Source: Plectrocnemia conspersa (lineage: Eukaryota > Arthropoda > Insecta > Trichoptera > Polycentropodidae). From it: 64,000 nt of DNA. The notes beneath the pieces were generated by a model. That model made no database searches, was not told the DNA's origin, and saw nothing but the letters and a program-made list of their open reading frames with translations. Location of the stretch: NCBI GenBank assembly GCA_009617715.1, contig VTFK01000452.1:124001-188000 (forward strand), read 5' to 3'. The first letter of the stretch is position 1, and the number at the start of each line of letters is the position of its first letter. The position numbers and the translations under genes were made by a program. Below are positions 48,679-60,520 of the stretch, one piece after another.

Positions 48679-49299
48679 AATTAAATTGTGCAACTTTCGC
48701 GTGCTCGTCATTTGCGGGTTAATTATACTCCACGCGTGTGACAATACATCACTAATATAACCGAGAGACAAATTAATCACGATTATGATGAGTTACCTTC
48801 GTCTTTCCGGTGGACACAAAGAGGTGGGATGGACGCACAATCTGATCCGTCGGACATTATCTCTTGTGATTCATTTACTATTAATAACGCGCATCGCAAT
48901 CAGCACAAGAACAAAACGGAACACACATTGAGCAGCAGCGAAGAGCGGACACCGATTGGTCAAGTTTAAGTGATCAAACTGTCTCTCTTGCTCTTCGGCG
49001 AACCGGACGAAGAGTCTTTTTTTAACATTTAAATATAGAACGACGATAGCGCCAGAGCGGCGCGAGCTGTAACTGTTTCAGCGCTCTATAGCGGCGCCAT
49101 CTTGAGCTTAGCGCTTAAATTTTACAGGCTATTGCTTTAGCTACGGATATAAACAGTAGTAAAACACTGTGGTATCGGGGTAGCTATGTAAATAATACAT
49201 TTTCATTTATAATTTAAAATGTAACAAATTGTAACAGCAGAATGAGTAATTTTCTACTCATGCGGAATTACGTAAATAAATAAATAAAAAAAAAAAATA
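48679..49299. other. Intergenic, moderately GC-rich around 48800-49130
   Basis: A mixed-composition stretch with no supported frame. It could be a promoter or non-coding first exon. Confidence 0.3.
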
Positions 49300-49460
49300 A
49301 AATAAAATTATTTTTATCACAAAATGTGAAATAACAATTTATGTAGCGATATTTTATTCTCTTAAAAATGCGATGAAATTAAAATTGTACAACTTCTCGG
49401 GTTTGTTTTGCCGTCTCAGACTTTGTGTATCTTTGTAAATTCGAATACCTAGACAGAGCC
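49300..49460 (+). repeat. Dispersed repeat copy (family with 1417-1580)
   Basis: Shares TTATTTTTATCACAAA, TGTGAAAT, TAGCGATATTT, GCGATGAA, AAAATTGT and CTTTGTGTATCTTTGT with the copy in the LUBEL intron. Confidence 0.6.
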
Positions 49461-49859
49461 GGCTTCACGCTCCACCAAAACTCCATCGTCAATTTTGCGG
49501 GGCCCTTGAAACCCTTTGTTTAAAAGAAACAAGGACGAGTACAACTTGAATGTGTCGTTTCTATGAATCATTCTTCTTCGTCGCAACAAATCAAGAAAAT
49601 ACATAAAAAATCTATGACTCAATAAGACGCACATGTATTTTCGATCCTGTGTTTTCTTCTGAGAGTCCATGTTTTGGATATAATAGGCGTTTCAAATTTA
49701 ATATACATAATTGCTAACAGTGATTCGAAAACTTTTTATGTCGAGCCCATTTTTCAAGTTAAAATCAATATTTTTGTGGAGGGTCTTCATACACTCGTGC
49801 AGTTAATGCCGTTAGACAATTGCGTAATATAAACAAAGGATAACTCGCAAGAAAGATGA

Positions 49860-50250
49860 CAAGTAACAAAATAGACTGACTAAGTCAAACGGATCAAAAG
49901 TAATAAAATCGTGCCGTCGCCATCGTAGTGTGAACGGTCCATCAGTTACACTACAATGGCGACGAAGTACATAAAAACTGAATTTTGACCAATAGGAGAG
50001 CGCAAAAAACAATTATCACTTCTCAGAAGTCAAAAATTGACCAAAATTCAGTTTGAATATACTTTGATCAGCCCTCTTATATCTGAATTCCATAGTAATA
50101 TTGGTAGGTATAGCTAACACATTTTTAAAACATAGTGTACTATAAAGCAATATGCAAGATGCGTCGTCTGTCTAAACTTCTTCTTCTGCTTATTTATCCC
50201 TGATAAGATGAGTTGGCTTAGTTTGTATTTTGGACTTGATCTAATGCCTC
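49860..50250 (+). repeat. Fold-back repeat family, copy 4 (longest uninterrupted)
   Basis: Order: AAGTCAAACGGATCAAAAGT, AATAAAATCGTGCCGTCGCC, a fold-back (CCATCGTAGTGTGAACGG / CACTACAATGGCGACG), TTTTGACCAATAGGAGAGCG, CACTTCTCAGAAGTCAAAAA, CATAGTAATATTGGTAGGTA, CTTCTTCTTCTGCTTATTTA and AGTTGGCTTAGTTTGTATTT ending GGACTTGATCTAATG. It gives the reference order for the inverted copy at 21.4 kb. Confidence 0.75.
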
Positions 50251-51950
50251 CACTACACTCTCTGCAAGTTGTCCGAGCCGAAGCTACAACTGAAGTCGGC
50301 CGAGATCTACGACTTCGAGTAAGCACCCACACTGTCGCGGATTTCATATACCCGCGCGCTTCGCGGCGTGGATGACGTCCGGATGGCGGCTGCTGTCACG
50401 TACAGCCAGCATATTTTCGCGAATTGAAAAAAGTGCCAAATAATCGCAATTTTTAAATTGTCATATTATTAAAATTACGCTACTGATAATTATAAAAGTT
50501 TGTGTGGGCACTCACCAATACAATATAAATGAAAACTTTTCAGTCGTAAATATTCAATTTTTGCAAAATCTTGTCGGCTTTTGCAAAAATGCCATAAGGC
50601 ATACAAATGATACTTGAAGAAAAAATGGAATATTTACATTATATTAATCTACAAACAGTTCGTTTTATGCAACAAAGTATTTATTTAAATGCATGTATCT
50701 CTCAAAATAATTCCCTGCTAAATAGCACCCTATTATTTTTAGAATAAGTAAGAATTTTAGAGAAAATAATATTTTAAGTTTAACGTTAATTACAAAAAAA
50801 ACAGACCCCACTAATTTTATTGTTTGGGGTGTATTAGCAATGATAGTGTCACATTTTTAGATCCAACCTTATGTTTTAATAGAAAAAACATATTAAGAAA
50901 TAAAAAAAACCTTTAATCATTAAATACAAATAGAGTAGACTAATCATATTATTTTTTGACTCATTTAACCTGCACCTTAAAAAACGCAAAGACTTTGGAA
51001 CAAACTGATTCACATTTATAAAATACTAAAATCCGCTATTTAAGTGAAGGTCAAAAGCGAATATAGTTTATTGGATTCGCAAGGACTGAGTCAGACTAAC
51101 ATCAATTTATAACTAACGAATTAATTGTTAACGTCACGCTGTCCAAAATACATAAAATGGTGAATATGAGACATACAAATTTGGAGGAAAGCGAATGACA
51201 ACTAACCAGGAATATGGACTACGTATGATGCATTGAGTCGCTTAGAAATTATTGAAAGAAATCGCAGAACGGCCAAATAAGTGAGAATAAAAAAATAGCA
51301 CAACTCTACATAAGATTAGGTGAGACATTTGATGCGAATTAATTTAATTGAATAATTTTGTTTATAATTAAACATTAGGAATTTATTATTAATGTTGAAT
51401 TAAAACACCAAAAGTCTTGACGTCGTTTTGTACGATTATTTTTTTAGAATCTCTAGTGCTGTGTGTGCATCTAAAAATCGTGCATACCGGCAAACATAGA
51501 TCTAAGATTTTTTGGCAGCAGTAGAATAAAAGTAAAAAATAAATGTTGCAGGAACGATTGTAATGTAGAAATTAATATTTATTAATCGTATGCCAAAATT
51601 GGTCATTTTGTAAATAAATATTTTTTTCTTCGTTAAATTATTAATTATTCAGATGTAACGTATTTACTACGTATATCCTATTATTTTAGTTACGACTGTA
51701 TTATAGGCTACTATTTCAATAATACAAACGGCAGCAATTTTCAGCGTTTGTGTAAATCAGATTGATTTAATAATTATTTTATTTAGTAAATAACTTCACT
51801 TTCCATACCTACTTTTTATAGCACTTTACAAATAATAAAAAAACAGTTCTCAATTCTCAATAAATTAACTAATGTTTATTAATGAGTTAAAATTAAAAAG
51901 GATTAATGATTATAAAATATAAATAATAAACGTTGCTTGCAACTTAATAA
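50251..51950. other. Intergenic DNA with a short codon-like stretch at 50270-50330
   Basis: On the plus strand 50270-50330 reads CKLSEPKLQLKSAEIYDFE then stop, in better codon composition than its surroundings, but has no partner exon that I can find. The rest is AT-rich. Confidence 0.35.
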
Positions 51951-52057
51951 TTTTATTGTTTAATAAATTATAGAAGGTATATAATAAAATACATATATTA
52001 AAACACAACCATCGTTTATAAAAATTAATATGCAAAGTTTATTATTTCTAGGAAATT

Positions 52058-55000
52058 TCATTCACGTGGTATTAATGTTTTTAAAAAAGTCTTTGAATTT
52101 TCATCCATATAGCAATAGTGCAGAACATTGCTTGCTACTTTTTTGATAAAATTGACGGTCATAACATTTTTTGTCGCAACATCTGCCTGCAATGCTCGGA
52201 TTAACATCGCCCAATAATCTCCATCGTTCGGCTCCAATCTGATTGCCTTTTGAGCGATAACTTTACTTTCCCTCACGTTACCCAAAATTAATTCAGATGC
52301 AATAGCAGACTTCAGCGAAGTTTGGTTTTCGATAATTTTGCCGAAATTTAAAACTTTTCTCGTACTTATATTCACAACCTTCACGTTGTCCTTAGAAATA
52401 CTAGACATCAATTTCCACAAACGAAAATCATTAGGCATTCGATGAATAAAATTGCTTAAATACATTCTAGCCGACGCCGGAGAATCTCTCTTATATAATA
52501 GGCACGTTTTAAAAAATATGTAGTTGTGCTCTTCAGCCATCGATTCGCCCATTAATAATTCTATAGCCATTTCGGCATTTGAAAAGTCGTTACTAATCAG
52601 ACACACGGATATATAAGCACGTAATGAATCTATGCACGATTTTTCATTTTGGTCAGATGTGTCATTTTCGATTTCGACGTCGTTCTGATCGTCCTCATTC
52701 GTGATATGTTTTTCAGAACTATCATCATCCCACCAAAGTTTTTCTGCTTCATCTTCGTCAATTTCTGGTTCAAAAATCTCTTCATCGTCTTCCTCTTCTT
52801 CGTCTATGGCGGCAATATCATCAGAGTATGTTAACGCTTCATAATTATGCAGTTGCTGCAATAATATTCCTTTACTGTCATCATAGCACTTTTCTTTGTA
52901 AGCAATGTAGGCCATGGATATTAGGGCGTGTTCTAAATCTTTCCCGACAAATTTTTTACCTAATATATAATTAGCATGAAGTCTGTATGCTTTTTTCAAA
53001 TCGTTCATACACGTTAAACGTAAAGCTAAAGTCGGAGCTGTAACACGTGACATATTGTTATAATGAAAAAGAGCAGAATCGCAATATTTAATCCGCGAAT
53101 ACAAACGAACTAAATTCATAAGAACATAGTTTTTATATTCCTCTTTTACGTACTTAAGGGCTTTTAGGAACGATTGAAGTGCAGCATTCAAGTAGCCCAT
53201 CTTTTCGAGAAGAATTCCATATAAAGTCAGACCCCAAGCATTTTCTTCTTCAAATAAACAGAAAGTGGCTGCGAGATCGCAAGCAGCAGGTATTGTATGC
53301 ATTTTTTCTAAGGAGTACATAGCGTCGAATTTATCTTCTTGATCGTTCATTATAACCCAGTAGGCGTACCTTGAACTATTTTCTTTATGGAAACCTAATT
53401 GTGTCGAATGACGGAACAAATCGGCAGCTTCGTTTTCGGCATAGTTTTCGGCCAGTAGAGCTTGTCCTATCCAGCACTGAACGAAAGTCGGATTTGATTC
53501 TTGAGCTTTCCTCAATAATTTATTAGCTAATATATCGTAGCCTACTATCGAGTAAAGAATGGCCAAATTGCTCCATATAATCGCGTTAGACGAATCGTAC
53601 TCCAACGCCTTCATGAACGAGTGTTGTGCGAGACTATATTTTTTAAACGCTTCAGAACTACAAATGATTCCCATAGTGTTCCAGTACTGCCACTTGAAAT
53701 TATCAATCTCTAAGCATTTCACAATTGCTTTGTATGCTCTGCTGGCATATTTGCTTTTTTCCGTCATTACATAATAATCATAATATACGACAGCTTTTTC
53801 ATGATACAGATAAGACTGAGAATCGGATAAACTGATAGCTTTTTCGATACATTCTGCGGTAAATTCATAAATTCCTTCTCCGTAAAACTTCTGTTGATTG
53901 CCATTGTTGATTTCCAGTTCGATCCAACGACATTTAGTAGGCAGTTTGACTATCGCCAAGAATGCGTGATATAAAATCCTCCAAAGACTCACAAAGTTAG
54001 ATTTGAGTTTTATCGCTCTACATATTATATTTATGGCGTCTTGAGCAGTGTCTCTGCTTCGTGCGTACAACTTTTCCTCGAATTCTTTACTCGCAATGCA
54101 TAGCTTGACTTCGGCCTGACCTTTCAAAATTGGCAATTTATATTCATCGTCGGAGATCTCCTCGAAAGTCAATAAAGCTTCTTGAAATTGGCCGAGCAAG
54201 CATTGTATGGTTCCGATCTGAATAGCGCATTGCTTCTTATCCGGATTGATGTCCAAAGCTTTCTTATAGCATTTTAACGCAGAAGTATATGAGCCGCGAT
54301 AATAATAAGCGTCTGCCAATGTGACCCAAGCGGTGACATCGGAAGAGTCGAGCCTAATATACGTGCGCAAATTTACAACGGCCGATTCCCACTCTTCGCA
54401 AATCATGTGATGAAGTCCCAACTCTAACCAAGCCCATGCCGATTGATAGCCATTGATGTGCGTATCAGAATTCGCGATGGAGTTCAAAAGTGTGACTTTA
54501 GAATCATTATCATTTAAAAGCGTATAAACTTTGATTAGTTTTTTACCGGCGTCCATACACTCAGGGTTTAATTCCATGCTCTTTAGATAACATTTTTTCG
54601 CTTTTACAGCATTATTTTCTTGGGTGAAATAAATATCGCCTAAATATAAAAACAGTATATAGTTATTAGGATGAAACTTGGCTGATTTTAACAATAAAGG
54701 GAATGCATTTTTATACTCGGCGTTTTTAAAATACGCTATACCCAAATGTAGCAAGCTATGGACGTTTTCTTTATCGTTTGTTAATATTTTAACAGCTTCA
54801 TCGCCTTTAAGCTTCGCCGCCAGTGAAACATATTGCTTTGATGCGCTTAATTTATCATTTAAAAATTCCTCAGCTTCTGACAGCAGGTTTAAATTTATGT
54901 AAGCATGAAACAGTGCTACAAACTCCGGTTCTTCCAGATGTTTCGAAATACGCTTTGATATCTCAAGCGCTTCGTTACATTTCGCCGGTGCCGGTTGATA

Positions 55001-56017
55001 CGCTAAGGCAGTGAGTAAGATCTTCTTTGCGGAGTTTGAGTAATTGTTATCTTTACTCCTTATAAAGGTTCTCGCATTATTCTCGGCTTCCAACCATCTG
55101 CACAAATCGATGCAACAACGCGCGTTAAACATCATAATCAAATCTTTATAAAGTTTTGTGTTCCAGAAGATGTTCATTGCAGTCATATACCCATTCAACG
55201 GTTTATTGTTAACGTATTCGAACACAGCTTTATTCAAAATACTAATCTCGGCGTTGGGATAAATAGATACATAATTATTATAGATTACTTCGATCTTGTC
55301 GGTATTGTGTATAGTGTCCAAATTTAATATGACAACAATGGGAAACAATTTCAATAACCAATCGACGTAATTGTATTGTACTATTACTTTTTGAAGAACA
55401 TCAAAAAACACATGAAACGCATGACTGTAACCTTTGCATGTAATTATAGATGAAAAATATTTAAAAATGCACGATTCGGGCAGCAAGTTTATGTCAAACA
55501 TCTCCAAGATTCGTGCAAATAAATTCAAGGCATCTTCCGACGCGCATCCATAATTCATCACCAAGTTTATTACCTCATTTGCGAGGAATTGCTTCTTTTT
55601 GGCATCTTTCTCTTCGATGTGAAGATCTAATAACATATTAGCGCACATAGTCCAATCTTTCGTTCTCGATATTAAATTAACAACATTTTGCAATAAAACG
55701 CTAAGATCGAATCCGTTCAATTTATAAATTTTAACATAGATTTTTAAAAGAATTGGAGTGTCATCGGTGTTGCCGTTATTTTCATAAAACTTTACCAATC
55801 CTTGATAGGCCAACATGTTTGTAGGCTTCTCGGCTATTGCCTTCATAAAGTATTTGACAGCTTCTCTGTTGTCTTGCAAAGCTACCCCGGCGAATAGGAG
55901 CGCCATGTAGTTTCTCTTGTTATTCTTTAGTACCTCCTTACATATTTCGACGGCAATATTGAATTCTCCAGCGTCGATAGCACTCCTCGCATTCTTTAGC
56001 ATAGAATTTGCGTCCAT
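52058..56017 (-). CDS. TTC37: Tetratricopeptide repeat protein 37 / SKI3 (Ski complex scaffold)
   Basis: SKI3 is the TPR scaffold of the cytoplasmic Ski complex, which with the SKI2 helicase and SKI8 feeds mRNA to the exosome. The frame encodes about 1,319 residues (human about 1,560). The N-terminus (MLKNARSAIDAGEFNIAVEI, then CKEVLKNNKRNYMALLFAGV) has the family's opening TPR. Clear TPR units follow, for example SALKCYKKALDINPDK, AKKCYLKSMELNPECMD and AQHSFMKALEYDSSNAI. An acidic insert (about residues 1065-1120: DEEEEDDEEIFEPEIDEDE) precedes the C-terminal repeats. I start at the ATG 56017-56015 (MDANSML): just upstream the minus strand reads AAATTTGCAG, a splice acceptor, so a 5' UTR intron is likely. 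The coding region has no intron, unusual for a gene of this size here. Candidate polyadenylation signals on the minus strand lie at about 52043 and 51957. Confidence 0.92.
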   Translation of the reverse strand: MDANSMLKNARSAIDAGEFNIAVEICKEVLKNNKRNYMALLFAGVALQDNREAVKYFMKAIAEKPTNMLAYQGLVKFYENNGNTDDTPILLKIYVKIYKLNGFDLSVLLQNVVNLISRTKDWTMCANMLLDLHIEEKDAKKKQFLANEVINLVMNYGCASEDALNLFARILEMFDINLLPESCIFKYFSSIITCKGYSHAFHVFFDVLQKVIVQYNYVDWLLKLFPIVVILNLDTIHNTDKIEVIYNNYVSIYPNAEISILNKAVFEYVNNKPLNGYMTAMNIFWNTKLYKDLIMMFNARCCIDLCRWLEAENNARTFIRSKDNNYSNSAKKILLTALAYQPAPAKCNEALEISKRISKHLEEPEFVALFHAYINLNLLSEAEEFLNDKLSASKQYVSLAAKLKGDEAVKILTNDKENVHSLLHLGIAYFKNAEYKNAFPLLLKSAKFHPNNYILFLYLGDIYFTQENNAVKAKKCYLKSMELNPECMDAGKKLIKVYTLLNDNDSKVTLLNSIANSDTHINGYQSAWAWLELGLHHMICEEWESAVVNLRTYIRLDSSDVTAWVTLADAYYYRGSYTSALKCYKKALDINPDKKQCAIQIGTIQCLLGQFQEALLTFEEISDDEYKLPILKGQAEVKLCIASKEFEEKLYARSRDTAQDAINIICRAIKLKSNFVSLWRILYHAFLAIVKLPTKCRWIELEINNGNQQKFYGEGIYEFTAECIEKAISLSDSQSYLYHEKAVVYYDYYVMTEKSKYASRAYKAIVKCLEIDNFKWQYWNTMGIICSSEAFKKYSLAQHSFMKALEYDSSNAIIWSNLAILYSIVGYDILANKLLRKAQESNPTFVQCWIGQALLAENYAENEAADLFRHSTQLGFHKENSSRYAYWVIMNDQEDKFDAMYSLEKMHTIPAACDLAATFCLFEEENAWGLTLYGILLEKMGYLNAALQSFLKALKYVKEEYKNYVLMNLVRLYSRIKYCDSALFHYNNMSRVTAPTLALRLTCMNDLKKAYRLHANYILGKKFVGKDLEHALISMAYIAYKEKCYDDSKGILLQQLHNYEALTYSDDIAAIDEEEEDDEEIFEPEIDEDEAEKLWWDDDSSEKHITNEDDQNDVEIENDTSDQNEKSCIDSLRAYISVCLISNDFSNAEMAIELLMGESMAEEHNYIFFKTCLLYKRDSPASARMYLSNFIHRMPNDFRLWKLMSSISKDNVKVVNISTRKVLNFGKIIENQTSLKSAIASELILGNVRESKVIAQKAIRLEPNDGDYWAMLIRALQADVATKNVMTVNFIKKVASNVLHYCYMDENSKTFLKTLIPRE

Positions 56018-57399
56018 AGTGACCTGCAAATTTATATTAATTATAATGTAACGTAAGAGAAGATAACGAAGCGTATCTCCATTTAAAATGATTTTTATGC
56101 TTTATTCATTTTTCAAATATTTTATTACCAGCTTGTTATGTGATCTAATAATACTTTTACGTTAATAAATCTGTTATGGATTACTAGCGGCACTACGAAA
56201 CGTCAGTTGGGACTGGACAACAAAATGTTACCATAGATAATAAATGTGTTATCATATCAATAGATAATTTTTTGGGAGATAATCATCGTTATTATGTATA
56301 TAAATATCACAAATAAAAGTTTCGAAGGTAAATCTTATAAAACAAGGTAACATAGGGATTTAGCGTCCTTTACTAGTTTAAGTTGGCATCGCTGCATTAC
56401 TCGCATCACAACATTCGTAGTTTGACGTTTAACCCGCTTCGACCAAATTGAGAGATTATTTTATTTTTAAAACGATTTAAAACTAAAATCAATACAATAA
56501 CCTTTAATGGTTTAATTTTTAACGAGTTTATTTTTTTCGTCTATCAATTGTTTTCGAATAACTTAACGAAATAGTTATTAACTTTTTAAAATAATATAAC
56601 TTCGTACATTAATATAAGTATTTTTTTTGGAAAATATGTGGATAAGAGAAAATTGAAGAGACATGAAGATATATTCAAAAAAAATATTATAACTTTTAAG
56701 CAAAATTACCAGTAATAAATTACCAATAATAAAAAAAATATTTTATTTACTTTATCATTTATTCTTCAAACTGCAAAAACAATACATTCGGTACTAGCTA
56801 AAAATAAAAAAGGACGGATTTGTAGTTATTCCTAAAATAGCTTCCATAATGTTAGAGGTTTTTCGTGAAATTTAACCCCCCTCCCCTCACAAATTCAGTA
56901 TAATAGAAGATGTTCTCGATATTTATAAGCATATATTGTAAATATATCACACGCACAATTAGACAATTAGAGCTTGGTGAATCATACATTACATTTCTGT
57001 TTTAGGAAAACTGTTTTTGTTGGAATGTTTGGGAAATAAACACGCGCACAGCGACTAAAAATTCATAATCATTGGTTTTTGAGCGTGGCGCCGATATAAT
57101 TAACAAGTACCGGTATATTATCTCTATGGAAAAAATGTTGAAGTTATTATTTGCTACTTAGGTTTGTTTAAATAGTAATATTAAAATTTTATTTTACTTT
57201 TTACAAATTTTAATTTAGATTTTTAAATGGCCGTTATATGACGCGTTAAGAACTGTCAAGAGCTATGCGAATTGGTGTTTGCGGCTTCGTAATATAGTCT
57301 CGAAGTTATGATTAAAAAGTGGCAAGGTATTCTATAATATTTGACACGAGGCTCTCTTATGACGATATTTATCCAATGAGCACGAACAAAGATTAAACG
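56018..57399. promoter_or_regulatory. Divergent intergenic region between TTC37 and PRPF38A
   Basis: 1.4 kb separates two genes transcribed away from each other, so both promoters must lie here. No TATA or motif stands out; AT-rich overall. Confidence 0.5.
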
Positions 57400-58380
57400 A
57401 TGGCCAATAGAACTGTCAAAGATGCCAAATCCATTCGAGGTACGAATCCCCAGTATTTGATCGAAAAAATCATCAGATCCAGGATTTACGATTGTAAATA
57501 CTGGAAGGAGGAATGCTTCGCCCTCACATCCGAACTCCTCGTCGACAAAGCGATGGAGTTAAGGTACATCGGCGGTGTGCACGGTGGACACGTACGTCCT
57601 TCTCCGTTTCTCTGTCTGCTTTTGAAGATGCTGCAGATTCAGCCGGAAAAAGAGATAGTCGTCGAGTTCATAAAGAACGAAGAGTTCAAGTACGTCAGAG
57701 GTCTCGGGGCGTTTTACATGCGTTTAACGGGAAGCTCCATCGATTGTTATAAATATTTGGAACCGTTATACAACGACAATAGAAAGTTGAGACGCCAAAA
57801 CCGCGACGCTACCTACGAATTAGTTCACGTGGATGAATTCATCGATGAGCTTCTGAGAGAAGAGCGGCTCTGCGACATTATATTACCGCGTATACAAAAA
57901 CGTCATGTCTTGGAAGAGAATAACGAGTTGGATCCAAAGGTCTCCGCTTTAGACGACGATTTAGATGAAGATATTCAATCAGACGAAGAAGGAAAAGAAG
58001 CTAACGATTGGAAGGAGAATCATAAACCTGCCAAAAGTAACGATAAATCTGAGAGGAGTAAAGAAAAGGACAGAGATCGTCGCCACAGGTATGATTATAT
58101 ATGAATATATTGGTTGTTTATGTGTATTATTATCGTTCAAATTTATTTTAGATCGCGAGAAAAAGAACGAGATAGAAGACCGGATAGAAAAGAAGAAAAA
58201 GATCGCAAGAGAGAGAGGTCGAGGAGTAGAGAGCGGCAGCGTGATAAAGAACGCGAAAGAGAGCGTGAAAAACGACACAGGGAGAGAGAACGCGATAGGC
58301 ACCATAGAAACGTTGTGGAAAAGCACGAGCCCGACCAAAGAAGAAGACCTAGGGATAGAGATAGAGACAGGAGATACTGA
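57400..58380 (+). CDS. PRPF38A: Pre-mRNA-splicing factor 38A
   Basis: PRPF38A is a spliceosomal B-complex protein required for spliceosome activation, in the nucleus. Exon 1 is 57400-58088 and exon 2 is 58152-58380, joined over a 63-nt intron (AG/GTATGA ... TTATTTTAG); the protein is 305 residues. The N-terminal PRP38 domain is intact: MANRTVKDAKSIRGTNPQYL, KIIRSRIYDCKYWKEECFAL, GGVHGGHVRPSPFLCLLLKM, YVRGLGAFYMRLTG and LRRQNRDATYELVHVDEFID. An acidic linker (DDDLDEDIQSDEEG) leads to an RS-like tail of alternating R/E/D (SREKERDRR, KRERSRSRERQRD), ending RPRDRDRDRRY. Without splicing, exon 1 would stop after HRYDYI. The overlapping long frame 57965-58429 is a shadow of the repetitive tail. Confidence 0.95.
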
Positions 58381-60199
58381 TAAATTAAAATCGGACATTA
58401 AAAATTCATTAACTTTACTTACATTGTAATAGAATATGTTATTTTAATATTATAAATAATAACTTTTCCGATACAGATGACAATATTCTCATAAATGTAA
58501 CTCTTTGTGTTTTAAAACTTGATAAATGTATTTGTTCATAGTTTTGTTTCTGTTATTGAACTGAAAAAATATAAAAGTTAAAAATATAAAACAATAATTG
58601 TTTTATTTTTAGTTTATCCCAACCACAGATATTGTAGGAGAATTTATTAAGAGTATATTTTACAAGATTATATGAACTTGAGAGAGATTTTTCAGAATTG
58701 TTTAATAGAAATATAAGTTGTGTGTTCACGAAAAACCATTTTATACCATATAATACATATACATATATAATATGTAGATAAACTTACTAACCAAAATAAG
58801 GATGGATGGTGTTGAATGAAAATCGAAGAGACTGCATTGATGTTTTTTAAGTTGCAAAATGAAACCATGAAATTAATTATTCGAAATAATTTAGACTTAA
58901 AAGCTCTACATATACAATTGAAAGTATGCAATTTTTAAATTGTCAGTCATCATTTAACCAGTTGTTATTTATGTAAACGTGAGAATATTTTTATGACTAA
59001 GCTCAATGCAAGACGAAAATAACCGTTCACGCTGTTATGACAGCAAATCCTCATTTAAACTTTCAAGAATATATCTATGCAAAAAAAATAGTCCTTATGA
59101 TTTATGGCTTAGTGCTTTTTGAAAAAAACTATCTTAGTAAATCCATTTATTCGACCAAGAGCATTCTTTGGAGCACAAGATAAAAGATAAAATTGTAAAA
59201 AGATATTTAAATATGTCATTTTGATAAATATTCATGGTTAGCTAATTAATTCCACAATTATGAGCGGGGTGGGTCTTTTGTAATTATTTGTGGGAGTTCT
59301 TCTTTGTAAACTCATGCAGTAAATAACAATAACCACGATAATTACAAGGATGTACGTGAAAATAGTATAATATAAACAAAGACTGTAACTGAACGAGCCA
59401 CCACAATAGACCTCGTAATGTCCAGGTGAAAAAAGATCATTTGGACATAAAGGAACAAGTAAACAATACGTCTAATATCTAATAATAAACATCTTTGAAA
59501 TGCAGAGATAAAAATATTTCACCGAATGTACGACCATCATGTGCGTCGTACATTCGGTGAATGGGCCGAAAACGAGAATGGAAGAAACTTTTTTTTATGT
59601 AAAATACAAATTATAAAATATTATAATAATTTTAGTACAACATTTATTCCGTTACAATACAATATTAAATATACATTAGCAAGAAATATATAATAAAAAT
59701 ATTGTACATTCATTTCTTCTACAAAAATAAGAAAATCCGGAGAATACTTGGTTAACGATAACCTTAAAGAATCTTGCGTATAACTATTTGTCAATATCAT
59801 CTGATTTTTATGTTTTATTATTTTAAGATACAAAAATTCTGATTCACATAAGTATGAATTTGAATATTTTTCCTTACAAATATATTTGCAAAAATATTTG
59901 TCCATGAACCTGGCTTTCAAAGTAAAGTAATAATTACATTTTTAAGCGCTATATAATCAAAATTAAATGGCTCTGGAAATTTATTTGCATCTGATTGAAT
60001 ATTCACGCCATTCTTGAATGGATAGGTAAATAAATAAATAAATTAAATCAGAATTATTTTTTTCTAAGATCATTAAATATTTTTTTAAGTCTTGTAGAAC
60101 GTTTTATATTTCAGACATGTATTTTTCTGTGTTGAAATGATAGCAAGTATTTCGTTGTAAGTATTCCCTAATGTTTGGAAATCTGTCAAAACGTTTATC
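58381..60199. other. AT-rich intergenic DNA with one hairpin
   Basis: No gene supported. The hairpin at 59519-59560 is listed separately. Confidence 0.5.
59519..59560. repeat. Perfect 16-bp inverted repeat, 10-base loop
   Basis: Arms TCACCGAATGTACGAC (59519-59534) and its exact reverse complement (59545-59560). Confidence 0.85.
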
Positions 60200-60207
60200 C
60201 TTTAGAT

Positions 60208-60512
60208 CAGGGATGGCGAACCTTTTCCCCAAGTGGGTCAAATTTGATATTTTTTTTATTAAATCCATGTGGCGGGTCACATAGATTGAGTAATTAAAAC
60301 AATAATAAATAAAGGCTTGCAAGTTTTTTTAACATTAAAATTTACAAGCTAAATTTCAATGAGCTCTTTATAAATAAAATAAAGAAAGGAAGAATAAATC
60401 ATTTAATGGGAAATCTGTTGTTGTTTATATCATACTTAAAAATTCAAGCGGATTCGATAATTTCACCCGCGGGTCACGCAGTAACCCGCGGGGTACTCGT
60501 TCGCTATCCCTG
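60208..60512. mobile_element. 305-bp non-autonomous hAT element
   Basis: Ends CAGGGATGGCGAACCTTTTC and, on the other strand, CAGGGATAGCGAACGAGTAC. The flanks CTTTAGAT (60200-60207) and CCTTAGAT (60513-60520) are an 8-bp duplication with one mismatch. No open frame. Confidence 0.85.
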
Positions 60513-60520
60513 CCTTAGAT

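Noticed and set aside
56018..56029. Four extra N-terminal residues (MQVT) on TTC37
   Set aside because: That reading starts at TTG, and the TTTGCAG there looks like a splice acceptor. The ATG at 56017 is the better start.
57965..58429. 154-codon frame and antisense frames over the PRPF38A 3' end
   Set aside because: Shadow frames of the R/E/D repeat tail; the spliced frame explains the region.
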